NCBI GenBank assembly: GCA_028718045.1
Contig: JAQUMQ010000083.1
Coordinates: 1-6,411, forward strand
Source: Actinomycetota bacterium
Lineage (GTDB): Bacteria > Actinomycetota > Humimicrobiia > Humimicrobiales > Humimicrobiaceae
Direction: 5' to 3'
DNA: 6,411 nucleotides
Within the stretch, counting starts at the first letter, position 1. Every line of letters begins with the position of its first letter. The translations under genes were made by a program, and so were the position numbers. The notes beneath the pieces were generated by a model. That model had not been told where the DNA came from and searched no databases. It saw only the letters and a list, made by a program, of their open reading frames with translations. This document shows positions 1-6,223 of this stretch, piece after piece.

Positions 1-1049
1 CTGCCGATCAACTTTGCGGAACCGACAGGATAAAAAATGGATTGGAAAGAAGTATGAATGAAAACTTTGTCCATAAAAATCAAAAGTCGCAAATCCTTAA
101 CAGGCAGAAAAAAGAAATACCGATAGTCATAACCGCAGGTCCGTTAAAAGACTTGAACGGCAAAGTATACGGAAGCATCGGAATAATAAGAGACATAACT
201 ATAGAAACAGAAATTCAACATACGGTAGCTCAGGTTACGGAACAAGTAACAAGTTCCGCCAGCGAAATTGCTTCGTCGTCCGAAGAAATGGCTGCAGGGG
301 CAGAACAGCAAGCAAGACAGACATCGGAAGTAGCAACCGCTATGGAAGAAATGACCGAAACTATCCTCGAAACCTCAAAAAACGCAGAAGCAACATTAAA
401 AGCGGTAAACGAATCAAATAAGAGCGCCGAAGAAGGAGGGAAAATAATCGGAGAGGAAGTAAATTCGATAAATGATGTTGCGTCTCAAACAAAAGAAATA
501 GTTACGGTACTATCCGAGCTGTCGAATCAAAGCAAGCAAATCGGCGAAGTAGTCAATGTTATCGATGATATAGCAGAACAAACAAACCTTCTTGCGCTAA
601 ATGCAGCGATAGAAGCTGCGAGAGCGGGCGAACACGGAAGAGGATTTGCAGTCGTTGCTGACGAAGTAAGAAAGCTTGCGGAAAGGACTCTTAAGACAAC
701 CAAGGAAGTAACGGAAACCGTAAAACAAATACAGCAAGGAACTCAGCATACAGTCGATGTAGTAAATGATTATTCAAAGAAAACGGATGAAGTCGTCTCT
801 AAGTCCAATAATGCAACTACTTCATTCAAATCGATACTGGAAAGTTCACAAAAAGTTACCGATATGTCAAGCCAGGTTGCAACGGCATCTGACGAACAAT
901 CATCAGCTGCCGAAGAGATTTCCAAAAACATAGAATCTGTTGCTTCGGTTACCAAACAGGTTGCAAGCGGCGCAAAACAAGCCTCCGTTGCAGCACAACA
1001 GCTTGACAGGCTTGCAAAAGAGTTATCTGAGGTCGTTGCAAAATTATGA
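1..1049 (+). CDS. Methyl-accepting chemotaxis protein, 3' part (PAS domain end plus signalling hairpin)
   Basis: This is a chemoreceptor that controls the CheA kinase through CheW and so biases flagellar rotation. It is cut by the left edge: the frame is open from position 3, so the TTG at 42 is not the real start. Numbering from that TTG codon, residues before about 52 are the second half of a PAS sensor domain, ending in the usual pattern around GSIGIIRDIT. A short linker leads straight into a long Ala/Ser/Glu-rich coiled coil (about 60-335). The hairpin tip is unmistakable at about 179-212, with EQTNLLALNAAIEAARAG followed by GRGFAVVADEVRKLAE. Glu/Gln pairs in Ala/Ser context near 80-90 and 283-292 are likely methylation sites for CheR and CheB. 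No membrane segment or HAMP domain lies between PAS and hairpin; any membrane part would be outside the window. The C-terminus ends at VVAKL and has no CheR-tethering pentapeptide. The family call is secure; the ligand is unknown. Confidence 0.96.
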   Translation, partial: ADQLCGTDRIKNGLERSMNENFVHKNQKSQILNRQKKEIPIVITAGPLKDLNGKVYGSIGIIRDITIETEIQHTVAQVTEQVTSSASEIASSSEEMAAGAEQQARQTSEVATAMEEMTETILETSKNAEATLKAVNESNKSAEEGGKIIGEEVNSINDVASQTKEIVTVLSELSNQSKQIGEVVNVIDDIAEQTNLLALNAAIEAARAGEHGRGFAVVADEVRKLAERTLKTTKEVTETVKQIQQGTQHTVDVVNDYSKKTDEVVSKSNNATTSFKSILESSQKVTDMSSQVATASDEQSSAAEEISKNIESVASVTKQVASGAKQASVAAQQLDRLAKELSEVVAKL

Positions 1050-1168
1050 TTTATCTCAAATACGGCAAAGATAACAATATAAAAAAAACAACAAAAATGC
1101 AGAAAAGAATTAAAATAAGAAATCGATAATATAGCACTTTAAAACCAAAAACAGTATTTATTGAAAAT

Positions 1169-1207
1169 AAAATAGCAGCTTCCTTATTTTAAGGAGCTGC
1201 TATTTTT
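1169..1207. terminator. Bidirectional intrinsic terminator between convergent genes
   Basis: The left arm begins AAAATAGCAGC (1169-1179) and the right arm ends GCTGCTATTTT (1196-1206). They form a stem of about 17 bp with one bulged T (1181 in this alignment) and a TTT loop at 1187-1189. A T run (1203-1207) follows on the plus strand. On the minus strand the sequence beyond the stem reads TATTTTATTTT-like, so the hairpin can stop transcription from both sides. It lies about 120 bases after the chemoreceptor stop and about 107 bases after the tex stop, which suits a shared terminator for two converging genes. Confidence 0.85.
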
Positions 1208-1242
1208 AGTACTTTTAATGATTGCACTGATTATAAACAATG

Positions 1243-1284
1243 ATCCGCAAATACGGCAGTTTTTAAATAATCGTAATTGCGGAT
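1243..1284. repeat. Imperfect inverted repeat downstream of tex
   Basis: ATCCGCAA (1243-1250) pairs with TTGCGGAT (1277-1284). After one A/A mismatch, TACG (1252-1255) pairs with CGTA (1272-1275). This gives 12 paired bases around a 16-base loop. It is more GC-rich than its surroundings. It starts about 30 bases after the tex stop on the minus strand and could protect the tex mRNA 3' end or help termination, but no T run follows it on that strand. Function is inferred only. Confidence 0.5.
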
Positions 1285-1313
1285 ATACTAAGAATATGCA
1301 GAGAAAAATTAAG

Positions 1314-3443
1314 TCAGCTTATTTGCTTAAGCGACATTGATATTCTTTTTCTTTCATAATCAACATCTATTATCCTGACATTAACTTTTTGGTTAATTTT
1401 CACAACTTCATGAGGATTTTTAATGAATTTATGAGAAAGCTCTGATATATGTATTAATCCATATTCTTTTATTCCTATATCCACAAAAGCTCCGAAATTA
1501 GTTATGTTGTTGATAATCCCATTTAAAATCATTCCGGCTTTTAAATCGTCGATACTTAAAATGTCTTTTTTGAACTCAAAATCATCTACATTTTCTCTAG
1601 GATCTCTTCCGGGTTTTGCAAGCTCCAGAAGTATGTCCCGCAAGGTCAAAATCCCCGTTTTATCATCAACGTAATTCGATAAATTAATATTATCCTTTAT
1701 ATTCCCGTTACCTACGATGTCAGCCAGACCGATCCCTAAGTCTTGAGCTATTTTTTCTACGACATAATAGCTTTCGGGATGAACCGCGCTGCTGTCCAGA
1801 GGATTTTTGCCATCTTCGATTCTTAAAAATCCCGCACATTGTTCAAAAATTTTTTCGCCAACCTTTGGAACTTTCTTTAAATCATTCCTGGTTAAAAAAG
1901 CTCCGTTTTCTTTCCTGTATTCAATAATATTCTGAGCAATTTTAGGACCAAGGCCTGATACGTACATCAGAAGATGTTTGCTTGCCGTATTTAAATTGAC
2001 TCCAACCATATTGACGCAGCTTTCAACCGTATAATCAAGGCTTTCTTTTAATTTTGACTGATCGACATCATGCTGATATTGCCCCACTCCTATGGATTTT
2101 GGGTCTATCTTTACCAGTTCCGCAAGAGGATCCATGAGCCTTCTCCCAATCGAAACAGCCCCTCTTACCGTAACGTCATGATCGGGAAACTCTTCCCTGG
2201 CAACAGGTGAGGCTGAGTATATGGATGCTCCGCTTTCGCTTACAATAAATACTTTAATATTCGTATCCTCAAAAAATATATTTATGAATTGACTGGTTTC
2301 CCTGCTGGCGGTTCCGTTACCGATTGCAATAACTTCGATTTCGTACTTGCTGACTATCTCTTTCATTTTTTTTGCAGATTCTTCCATTTTATTCACTGGA
2401 GGATGCGGATAAATGGTGTCATTGAAAAGCAAATCACCTTGTTCGTTCAAGCAAACCACTTTGCATCCGGTCCTGAAACCCGGATCTATAGCCAAAATCT
2501 TTTTCCTGCCAAGGAAAGGAGCAAGAAGCAATTGCCTCAAATTATCGGCAAATACCCTTATTGCTTCTCCGTCAGCCTTTTGTTTTGCTATATTTGTAAA
2601 TTCCGTTTCAAGAGAAGGGCAAAGAAGCCTTTTATAACAGTCCCTTATGGCGATTTTAACAAATTCAGATGCCTGATTTCCGGATAACACAAGTAACTTT
2701 TCCATAACTTCAATGGAATCACTTTCCCCGGGATATATAGAAACTTTTAGAATGTTTTCGTTTTCCGCTCTTTTTATTGCAAGAAACCGGTGAGATGAAA
2801 TCTTGCTTAAAGGTTCACTGAAATTAAAATAATCCCTATATTTGGCTCCCTGCTCTTCCATGCCTTTTATCACCGTCGAATAAACAACAGCTCCTTTTTC
2901 GAAAATACTCCTGACGGACTCCCTGACCGTTTTATCTTCATTCACCCACTCGGCAATTATATATCCTGCACCCTCAAGAGCCGATTCCGTATCTTTTACG
3001 CTGTCGTTTAGGTATTTTTCAGCTTCCTTATTTATATCGAAGTTTTTCTGAGAGAAGATTAATTCAGCCAGAGGTTCAAGACCCATTTCCTTAGCCACAG
3101 TTGCCTTCGTTTTTCTTTTGGGTTTGAAAGGCAAGTATATATCTTCAAGAGCTGCGGAATCCTCTGTTTCCTCTATCATTTTTTTAAGCTCAGGAGTTAG
3201 TTTGCCCTGTCTTTCGATTTCCTTTAGTATGGTTTCTCTTCTGCTGTCGATTTCCACCAGACGGCATGATTCGTTTTTTATGTCAAGTATTTGAGTCTCG
3301 TCAAGATTGTTTGTGATTTCTTTCCTGTATCTTGCAATAAAAGGTATGGTATTCCCTTGCTCCAAAAGTTTTAGTGTAGCGAAAACACTGCTTTCGGATA
3401 TTTTTAATCTGCCAGATATTTGTTTAAAATATTTCAGTTCCAT
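1314..3443 (-). CDS. tex: Tex, RNA-binding transcription accessory protein with S1 domain
   Basis: Tex is a conserved cytoplasmic nucleic-acid-binding protein related to eukaryotic Spt6, linked to transcription and to virulence-gene expression in some bacteria. Its exact biochemical role is not settled. Numbering from the Met at 3443 (709 aa), the helical N-terminal part contains the family block NTIPFIARYRKE (about 31-42) and a second block, LEDIYLPFKPKRKTKAT (about 99-115). The YqgF/RNase H-like domain starts near 314 with ILAIDPGFRTGCK and includes AIGNGTASRET (about 373-383). Helix-hairpin-helix motifs cover about 484-544 (VSGLGPKIAQNI, then VPKVGEKIFEQ). The S1 RNA-binding domain covers about 634-706, with NFGAFVDIGIKEYGLIHISEL. 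The length matches bacterial Tex (about 720-775 aa), with no truncation or frameshift. An in-frame ATG lies 11 codons upstream at 3476. I prefer 3443 because it has a GGGGAA Shine-Dalgarno-like sequence and because a promoter overlaps the upstream ATG. The gene lies 187 bases downstream of the toxin gene on the same strand. Confidence 0.97.
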   Translation of the reverse strand: MELKYFKQISGRLKISESSVFATLKLLEQGNTIPFIARYRKEITNNLDETQILDIKNESCRLVEIDSRRETILKEIERQGKLTPELKKMIEETEDSAALEDIYLPFKPKRKTKATVAKEMGLEPLAELIFSQKNFDINKEAEKYLNDSVKDTESALEGAGYIIAEWVNEDKTVRESVRSIFEKGAVVYSTVIKGMEEQGAKYRDYFNFSEPLSKISSHRFLAIKRAENENILKVSIYPGESDSIEVMEKLLVLSGNQASEFVKIAIRDCYKRLLCPSLETEFTNIAKQKADGEAIRVFADNLRQLLLAPFLGRKKILAIDPGFRTGCKVVCLNEQGDLLFNDTIYPHPPVNKMEESAKKMKEIVSKYEIEVIAIGNGTASRETSQFINIFFEDTNIKVFIVSESGASIYSASPVAREEFPDHDVTVRGAVSIGRRLMDPLAELVKIDPKSIGVGQYQHDVDQSKLKESLDYTVESCVNMVGVNLNTASKHLLMYVSGLGPKIAQNIIEYRKENGAFLTRNDLKKVPKVGEKIFEQCAGFLRIEDGKNPLDSSAVHPESYYVVEKIAQDLGIGLADIVGNGNIKDNINLSNYVDDKTGILTLRDILLELAKPGRDPRENVDDFEFKKDILSIDDLKAGMILNGIINNITNFGAFVDIGIKEYGLIHISELSHKFIKNPHEVVKINQKVNVRIIDVDYERKRISMSLKQIS

Positions 3444-3448
3444 AAAAA

Positions 3449-3454
3449 TTCCCC
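3449..3454 (-). promoter_or_regulatory. Shine-Dalgarno-like site that decides the tex start
   Basis: On the minus strand, GGGGAA ends 5 bases before the ATG at 3443 (7 bases when counted from GGGG). It is an imperfect match to GGAGG but well placed. The alternative ATG at 3476 is preceded only by A/T-rich sequence with no such site. This supports a 709-residue Tex. Confidence 0.5.
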
Positions 3455-3476
3455 GTCTCTTTAAAATCAAAAACAT

Positions 3477-3505
3477 ATCTTATAATTATTTCATGAACTA
3501 TTCAA
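3477..3505 (-). promoter_or_regulatory. Candidate sigma-70-type promoter of tex
   Basis: On the minus strand, TTGAAT (3505-3500) serves as the -35 element. A 17-base spacer separates it from TAAGAT (3482-3477) as the -10 element. An alternative -10, TATAAG (3484-3479), leaves a 15-base spacer. Transcription would begin near 3470, downstream of the ATG at 3476, which favours the start at 3443. Each box matches consensus at about four of six bases, and AT-rich sequence produces such matches by chance. Confidence 0.4.
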
Positions 3506-3630
3506 TAAGATTAACCTGACATAATCGAAGTTATCGAATTTACTTGGAAAGATTTGAATTACAAAAAGATAAGGCAGAATCAGACAACTATTTAATATCG
3601 ATTTATGGGAATTTAAATTATTATTCAAAC

Positions 3631-3981
3631 TCAGATATCAAAATAGAATTGCAATTTATTTTTTATTTTTTCCCTGATTTCTTCATTTTCAATAAAACCA
3701 CAAACTCTCTCCAATCTTCCTCTGGAAATAGTTCTGATCTGATGAAATAAAAGAATCGAGTCTTTGCTTAATGATGTAAATTCTTTTCTTAACAACATTT
3801 CGGTAGGATATATTTTTCTCCCGATCTTAAATGATGCAAAAGGCAAAACACATATAACCGGTATATTTCTGTTCACGACTTCTCTTGAAATTACAAGAAC
3901 GGGTCTTCTCCCAGCTTGCTCTGAATCAACCACGGAGTTGAGATTTGCAATAAATATTTTCCATCTATATTCGGTATTCAT
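3631..3981 (-). CDS. PemK/MazF-family toxin (mRNA interferase-like)
   Basis: Toxins of this family are small endoribonucleases that cleave mRNA at short sequences and stop growth when their antitoxin is lost. The 116-aa product (from the ATG at 3981) matches the usual length of about 110-120 aa. Visible family blocks are WKIFIANLN (7-15), DSEQAGRRPVLVIS (19-32), RKIYPTEM (55-62), and DSILLFHQIRTISRGRLERVCG (74-95, cited by position and motif). Arg25 or Arg26 before PVLVIS corresponds to the catalytic Arg of MazF. The block that usually reads P-[IL]-T-S reads PFAS here, so the conserved Thr is Ala49, with Ser50 beside it. A TTG at 3999 would add six residues, but has no ribosome site and goes past the family N-terminus. 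The gene begins 32 bases after the antitoxin stop, so the two are probably co-transcribed. Family call is firm; activity is uncertain because of the substitution. Confidence 0.9.
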   Translation of the reverse strand: MNTEYRWKIFIANLNSVVDSEQAGRRPVLVISREVVNRNIPVICVLPFASFKIGRKIYPTEMLLRKEFTSLSKDSILLFHQIRTISRGRLERVCGFIENEEIREKIKNKLQFYFDI

Positions 3982-4013
3982 TTTCTTTATTATGTACAAA
4001 GTTGTAAACTATT

Positions 4014-4286
4014 TTACCATTCTTCAATCATTTCAGATGTTTGGGCATCTGAAAACTTAAAATCTTCCATAGTTTTTTCGTTGTTTCTAATAAAATCAGG
4101 ATCACTTGCAGCTTCTTTCATTTCCTTTTCATATGTTTCTTCCTTTAATTTAGAAACATATTGAGCAAGAGCTTCTCTGACAATAAAATTAAATGATTTA
4201 CTTTTATCTTCTGCAACAAGACTTTTCAGCTCGTTAACCAGCTCTTCTTGTATGGAAAATGTATAATTCTTTAATTTGGATCTCAT
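4014..4286 (-). CDS. Ribbon-helix-helix antitoxin, partner of the PemK/MazF-like toxin
   Basis: This 90-aa protein should bind DNA as a dimer, repress its own operon, and neutralise the downstream toxin. Residues 6-12 (KNYTFSI) look like the beta strand of a ribbon-helix-helix fold. Two helices follow, about 14-27 (EELVNELKSLVAED) and 31-50 (SFNFIVREALAQYVSKLKEE). The tail, about 51-90, is acidic and likely disordered until bound; its SDPDF, MEDF and terminal IEEW patterns resemble antitoxin tails that wrap around a MazF-type toxin. The gene is first in the pair, the usual order. No clear Shine-Dalgarno precedes the ATG at 4286; the upstream sequence is almost all A and T. The antitoxin call rests on the N-terminal fold pattern plus the adjacent toxin. 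Confidence 0.85.
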   Translation of the reverse strand: MRSKLKNYTFSIQEELVNELKSLVAEDKSKSFNFIVREALAQYVSKLKEETYEKEMKEAASDPDFIRNNEKTMEDFKFSDAQTSEMIEEW

Positions 4287-4308
4287 TATTTATATATTCA
4301 CATTTTAT

Positions 4309-4322
4309 ATTATATAATTATA
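4309..4322 (-). promoter_or_regulatory. Two -10 boxes of the toxin-antitoxin operon
   Basis: On the minus strand, two perfect TATAAT hexamers occur at 4322-4317 and 4314-4309, which is 23 bases or more before the antitoxin ATG. Neither has a good TTGACA-like element at 16-18 bases upstream. The region is nearly pure A/T, so only one or neither may be used. The position directly beside the inverted repeat at 4326-4360 fits a repressible promoter. Confidence 0.4.
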
Positions 4323-4325
4323 TTT

Positions 4326-4360
4326 TAATTTATTATTGCATAAATAACAATAATAAATTA
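4326..4360. repeat. Perfect 13-bp inverted repeat, candidate antitoxin operator
   Basis: TAATTTATTATTG (4326-4338) and CAATAATAAATTA (4348-4360) are exact reverse complements, separated by nine bases. Two further pairs (4323/4363 and 4324/4362) continue the symmetry past one T/G position. The repeat lies just upstream of the antitoxin -10 boxes, over the expected -35 region. Ribbon-helix-helix antitoxins commonly bind such symmetric sites to repress their own operon. Its role here is inferred from position. No T run makes it a convincing terminator. Confidence 0.5.
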
Positions 4361-4461
4361 GAAAATCCCACGGCTTAAAGTTTTTATACTAAAAATACCA
4401 AAATAAAATTCTAAAACAGACGCTATGTCAAACATATACAAAAAATAAACTAAAGTAGCTT

Positions 4462-4490
4462 TTGACAATAACTATTCTATTATCTACAAT
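4462..4490 (+). promoter_or_regulatory. Strong sigma-70-type promoter of glnS
   Basis: A perfect -35 TTGACA (4462-4467) and a five-of-six -10 TACAAT (4485-4490) are separated by exactly 17 bases. Transcription would begin near 4497 and leave a leader of about 44 bases before the glnS ATG. This is the best promoter match in the window. It diverges from the toxin-antitoxin promoter. Confidence 0.75.
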
Positions 4491-4512
4491 GTTATTTTAC
4501 TTTTCTCTTAGC

Positions 4513-4538
4513 ACTTATATCTTAAAACCAATATAAGT
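4513..4538 (+). promoter_or_regulatory. Small hairpin in the glnS leader, next to the start codon
   Basis: ACTTATAT (4513-4520) and ATATAAGT (4531-4538) are exact reverse complements around a 10-base loop. The right arm ends two bases before the ATG, exactly where a Shine-Dalgarno sequence would normally be, and none is present. The stem is A/T-rich and so weak in RNA. It could affect ribosome access or bind a protein, or it may be chance. Confidence 0.35.
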
Positions 4539-4540
4539 CC

Positions 4541-6223
4541 ATGGATGATATCAAAGAAAAAACTGATTTTATAAGAGACATAATTAAACAGGACCTGCAG
4601 AAAGAGGCAGGCAAAAAAATTCATACAAGATTTCCTCCCGAACCTAACGGGTACCTGCATATAGGACATGCAAAATCCATATGTCTTAATTTTGGTTTGG
4701 CAGAAGAATTCAACGGTAGGTGCAATCTGAGATTCGACGACACAAATCCGACAAAGGAAGAATCTGAATATGTAAAATCCATAAAAACAGACATAAAATG
4801 GCTGGGGTTTGATTGGGGAAATAATGAGTATTATGCCTCCGATTATTTTGAGAAGCTCTATGAATTAGCCGTTTTGCTTATAAAAAAGGGCAAAGCGTTT
4901 GTCTGCGATTTAAGTGCCGAAGAAATACGCAATTACCGAGGAACTCTTACAAAACCAGGCAGGGAAAGTCCTTACCGAAACCGCACCATAGAGGAAAATC
5001 TACAATTATTTAAAGAGATGCGTGATGGCAAGTATCCTAACGAAGCAAAAGTGCTCAGAGCAAAAATAGACATGTCTTCACCTAATATAAATATGAGAGA
5101 TCCTGTAATGTATCGCATACTCCATAAAAAACATCACCGTACAGGCAATAAATGGTGTATTTACCCGACATATGACTGGGCACACGGCCAATCGGATTCT
5201 ATCGAGGACATAACATATTCAATATGTACCCTCGAATTCGAAGACCACCGCCCTTTGTATGATTGGTTTATAGAGCAGCTTGGCATTCCTCACCCAAGAC
5301 AAATAGAATTTGCAAGACTTAACCTCACACATACCGTTATGAGTAAAAGAATGCTTCTTGAGCTTGTAGAGAAAAAATATGTAAACGGTTGGGATGATCC
5401 TAGAATGCCAACTATCTCGGGAATGAGGCGAAGAGGTTACAGCCCTGAAGCCATACGTAATTTTTGTTCTCAGATAGGAGTATCCAAAGCAGACAGCACG
5501 GTAGATATGGCATTTCTCGAACATATCATAAGAGAAGATTTAAATAAAAAAGCTCCGCGGGTAATGGGAGTATTAAATCCTGTAAAAGTAATAATAGACA
5601 ACTATCCGCAAGATAAGGAAGAAGAGCTTGAGGCTATAAATAATCCGGAAGATCCTTGTTCGGGGACAAGAAAAATACCGTTTTCAAAGATTTTATATAT
5701 AGAAAAAGAAGACTTTATGGAAAACCCGCCTTCAAAGTTCTTCAGACTGACTCTTGGCCGGGAAGTGCGTTTAAGATATGCTTATTTTATTAAGTGCGTT
5801 GACGTAATTAAGGACAAAAACGGAGAAATATCTGAAATACATTGTACTTACGATCCTTTGACAAAGGGAGGAGATGCTCCTGACGGAAGAAAGGTAAAAT
5901 CAACTCTTCATTGGGTCTCTGCCAAACATTGCATTCAGACGGAAGCAAGATTATATGACAAACTTTTTATGAAAGAAAATCCTCTTAAAACGGAGGGAAG
6001 TCGTGATTTTAAAAACAACTTGAACCCGCAATCCTTGATAATCGTTAATGACTGTAAACTAGAGCCGTCTCTCAAAACAGCAAAGGCAGGCAATATATAT
6101 CAGTTCGAAAGATTGGGATATTTTTGCGTCGATTGCGATTCAAATGATAAAAAAATCATATTTAACAGAACCGCAAGATTAAAAGACGAATGGGTTAAAA
6201 TCAAGGCATCCATAAAGAAATAG
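4541..6223 (+). CDS. glnS: Glutaminyl-tRNA synthetase (GlnRS)
   Basis: GlnRS is a cytoplasmic class I synthetase that attaches glutamine to tRNA-Gln using ATP. The 560-aa product aligns by eye along the whole length of the E. coli enzyme (554 aa). FPPEPNGYLHIGHAKS (31-46) contains the HIGH signature at 40-43. FDDTNP (65-70) and the YDW at 211-213 fall where E. coli has residues that recognise glutamine and the tRNA end. HTVMSKR (264-270) is the KMSKS-type loop in the form usual for GlnRS. CTLEFEDHRPLYDW (229-242) separates this family from GluRS. The rest, from about residue 340, is the two-barrel anticodon-binding part, with GREVRLRYAYFIK (406-418) and a final FNRTARLKDEW. The ATG at 4541 is the first possible start: an in-frame stop lies at 4523-4525. 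No Shine-Dalgarno is visible. The gene appears to be transcribed alone from the promoter at 4462-4490. No T-box leader is present. Confidence 0.98.
   Translation: MDDIKEKTDFIRDIIKQDLQKEAGKKIHTRFPPEPNGYLHIGHAKSICLNFGLAEEFNGRCNLRFDDTNPTKEESEYVKSIKTDIKWLGFDWGNNEYYASDYFEKLYELAVLLIKKGKAFVCDLSAEEIRNYRGTLTKPGRESPYRNRTIEENLQLFKEMRDGKYPNEAKVLRAKIDMSSPNINMRDPVMYRILHKKHHRTGNKWCIYPTYDWAHGQSDSIEDITYSICTLEFEDHRPLYDWFIEQLGIPHPRQIEFARLNLTHTVMSKRMLLELVEKKYVNGWDDPRMPTISGMRRRGYSPEAIRNFCSQIGVSKADSTVDMAFLEHIIREDLNKKAPRVMGVLNPVKVIIDNYPQDKEEELEAINNPEDPCSGTRKIPFSKILYIEKEDFMENPPSKFFRLTLGREVRLRYAYFIKCVDVIKDKNGEISEIHCTYDPLTKGGDAPDGRKVKSTLHWVSAKHCIQTEARLYDKLFMKENPLKTEGSRDFKNNLNPQSLIIVNDCKLEPSLKTAKAGNIYQFERLGYFCVDCDSNDKKIIFNRTARLKDEWVKIKASIKK

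Noticed and set aside
770..955. Minus-strand open frame inside the chemoreceptor
   Set aside because: It is a shadow of the coiled-coil coding region, with no independent start signals.
2289..2687. Plus-strand open frames inside tex (also 2413-2637 and 3307-3519)
   Set aside because: They are antisense shadows of the well-conserved tex coding sequence and encode nothing recognisable.
3610..3619. Ten-base palindrome AATTTAAATT after the toxin stop
   Set aside because: It contains only A and T, has no loop for a hairpin and no T run, so it is not a terminator; chance is the simplest explanation.
3544..3750. Plus-strand open frame opposite the toxin 3' end
   Set aside because: It starts at TTG without a ribosome site, has a stop shortly upstream, overlaps the real toxin gene in antisense, and gives low-complexity protein.
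3979..3999. TTG at 3999 as the toxin start
   Set aside because: It has no ribosome site and adds six residues beyond the usual family N-terminus; the ATG at 3981 gives the normal 116-aa length.
3764..4060. Plus-strand open frame across the toxin and antitoxin junction
   Set aside because: It is antisense to two genes with clear family motifs, and has no recognisable domain.
4424..4436. TATGT-CAA-ACATA mini-palindrome upstream of the glnS promoter
   Set aside because: Five-base arms in AT-rich DNA are expected by chance and it coincides with no other signal.
4361..4540. T-box or other amino-acid-responsive leader before glnS
   Set aside because: The T-box sequence pattern and an antiterminator/terminator pair are absent, and the predicted leader is only about 44 bases long.
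5219..5524. Minus-strand open frame inside glnS
   Set aside because: It is a shadow of the conserved GlnRS core around the MSK loop.
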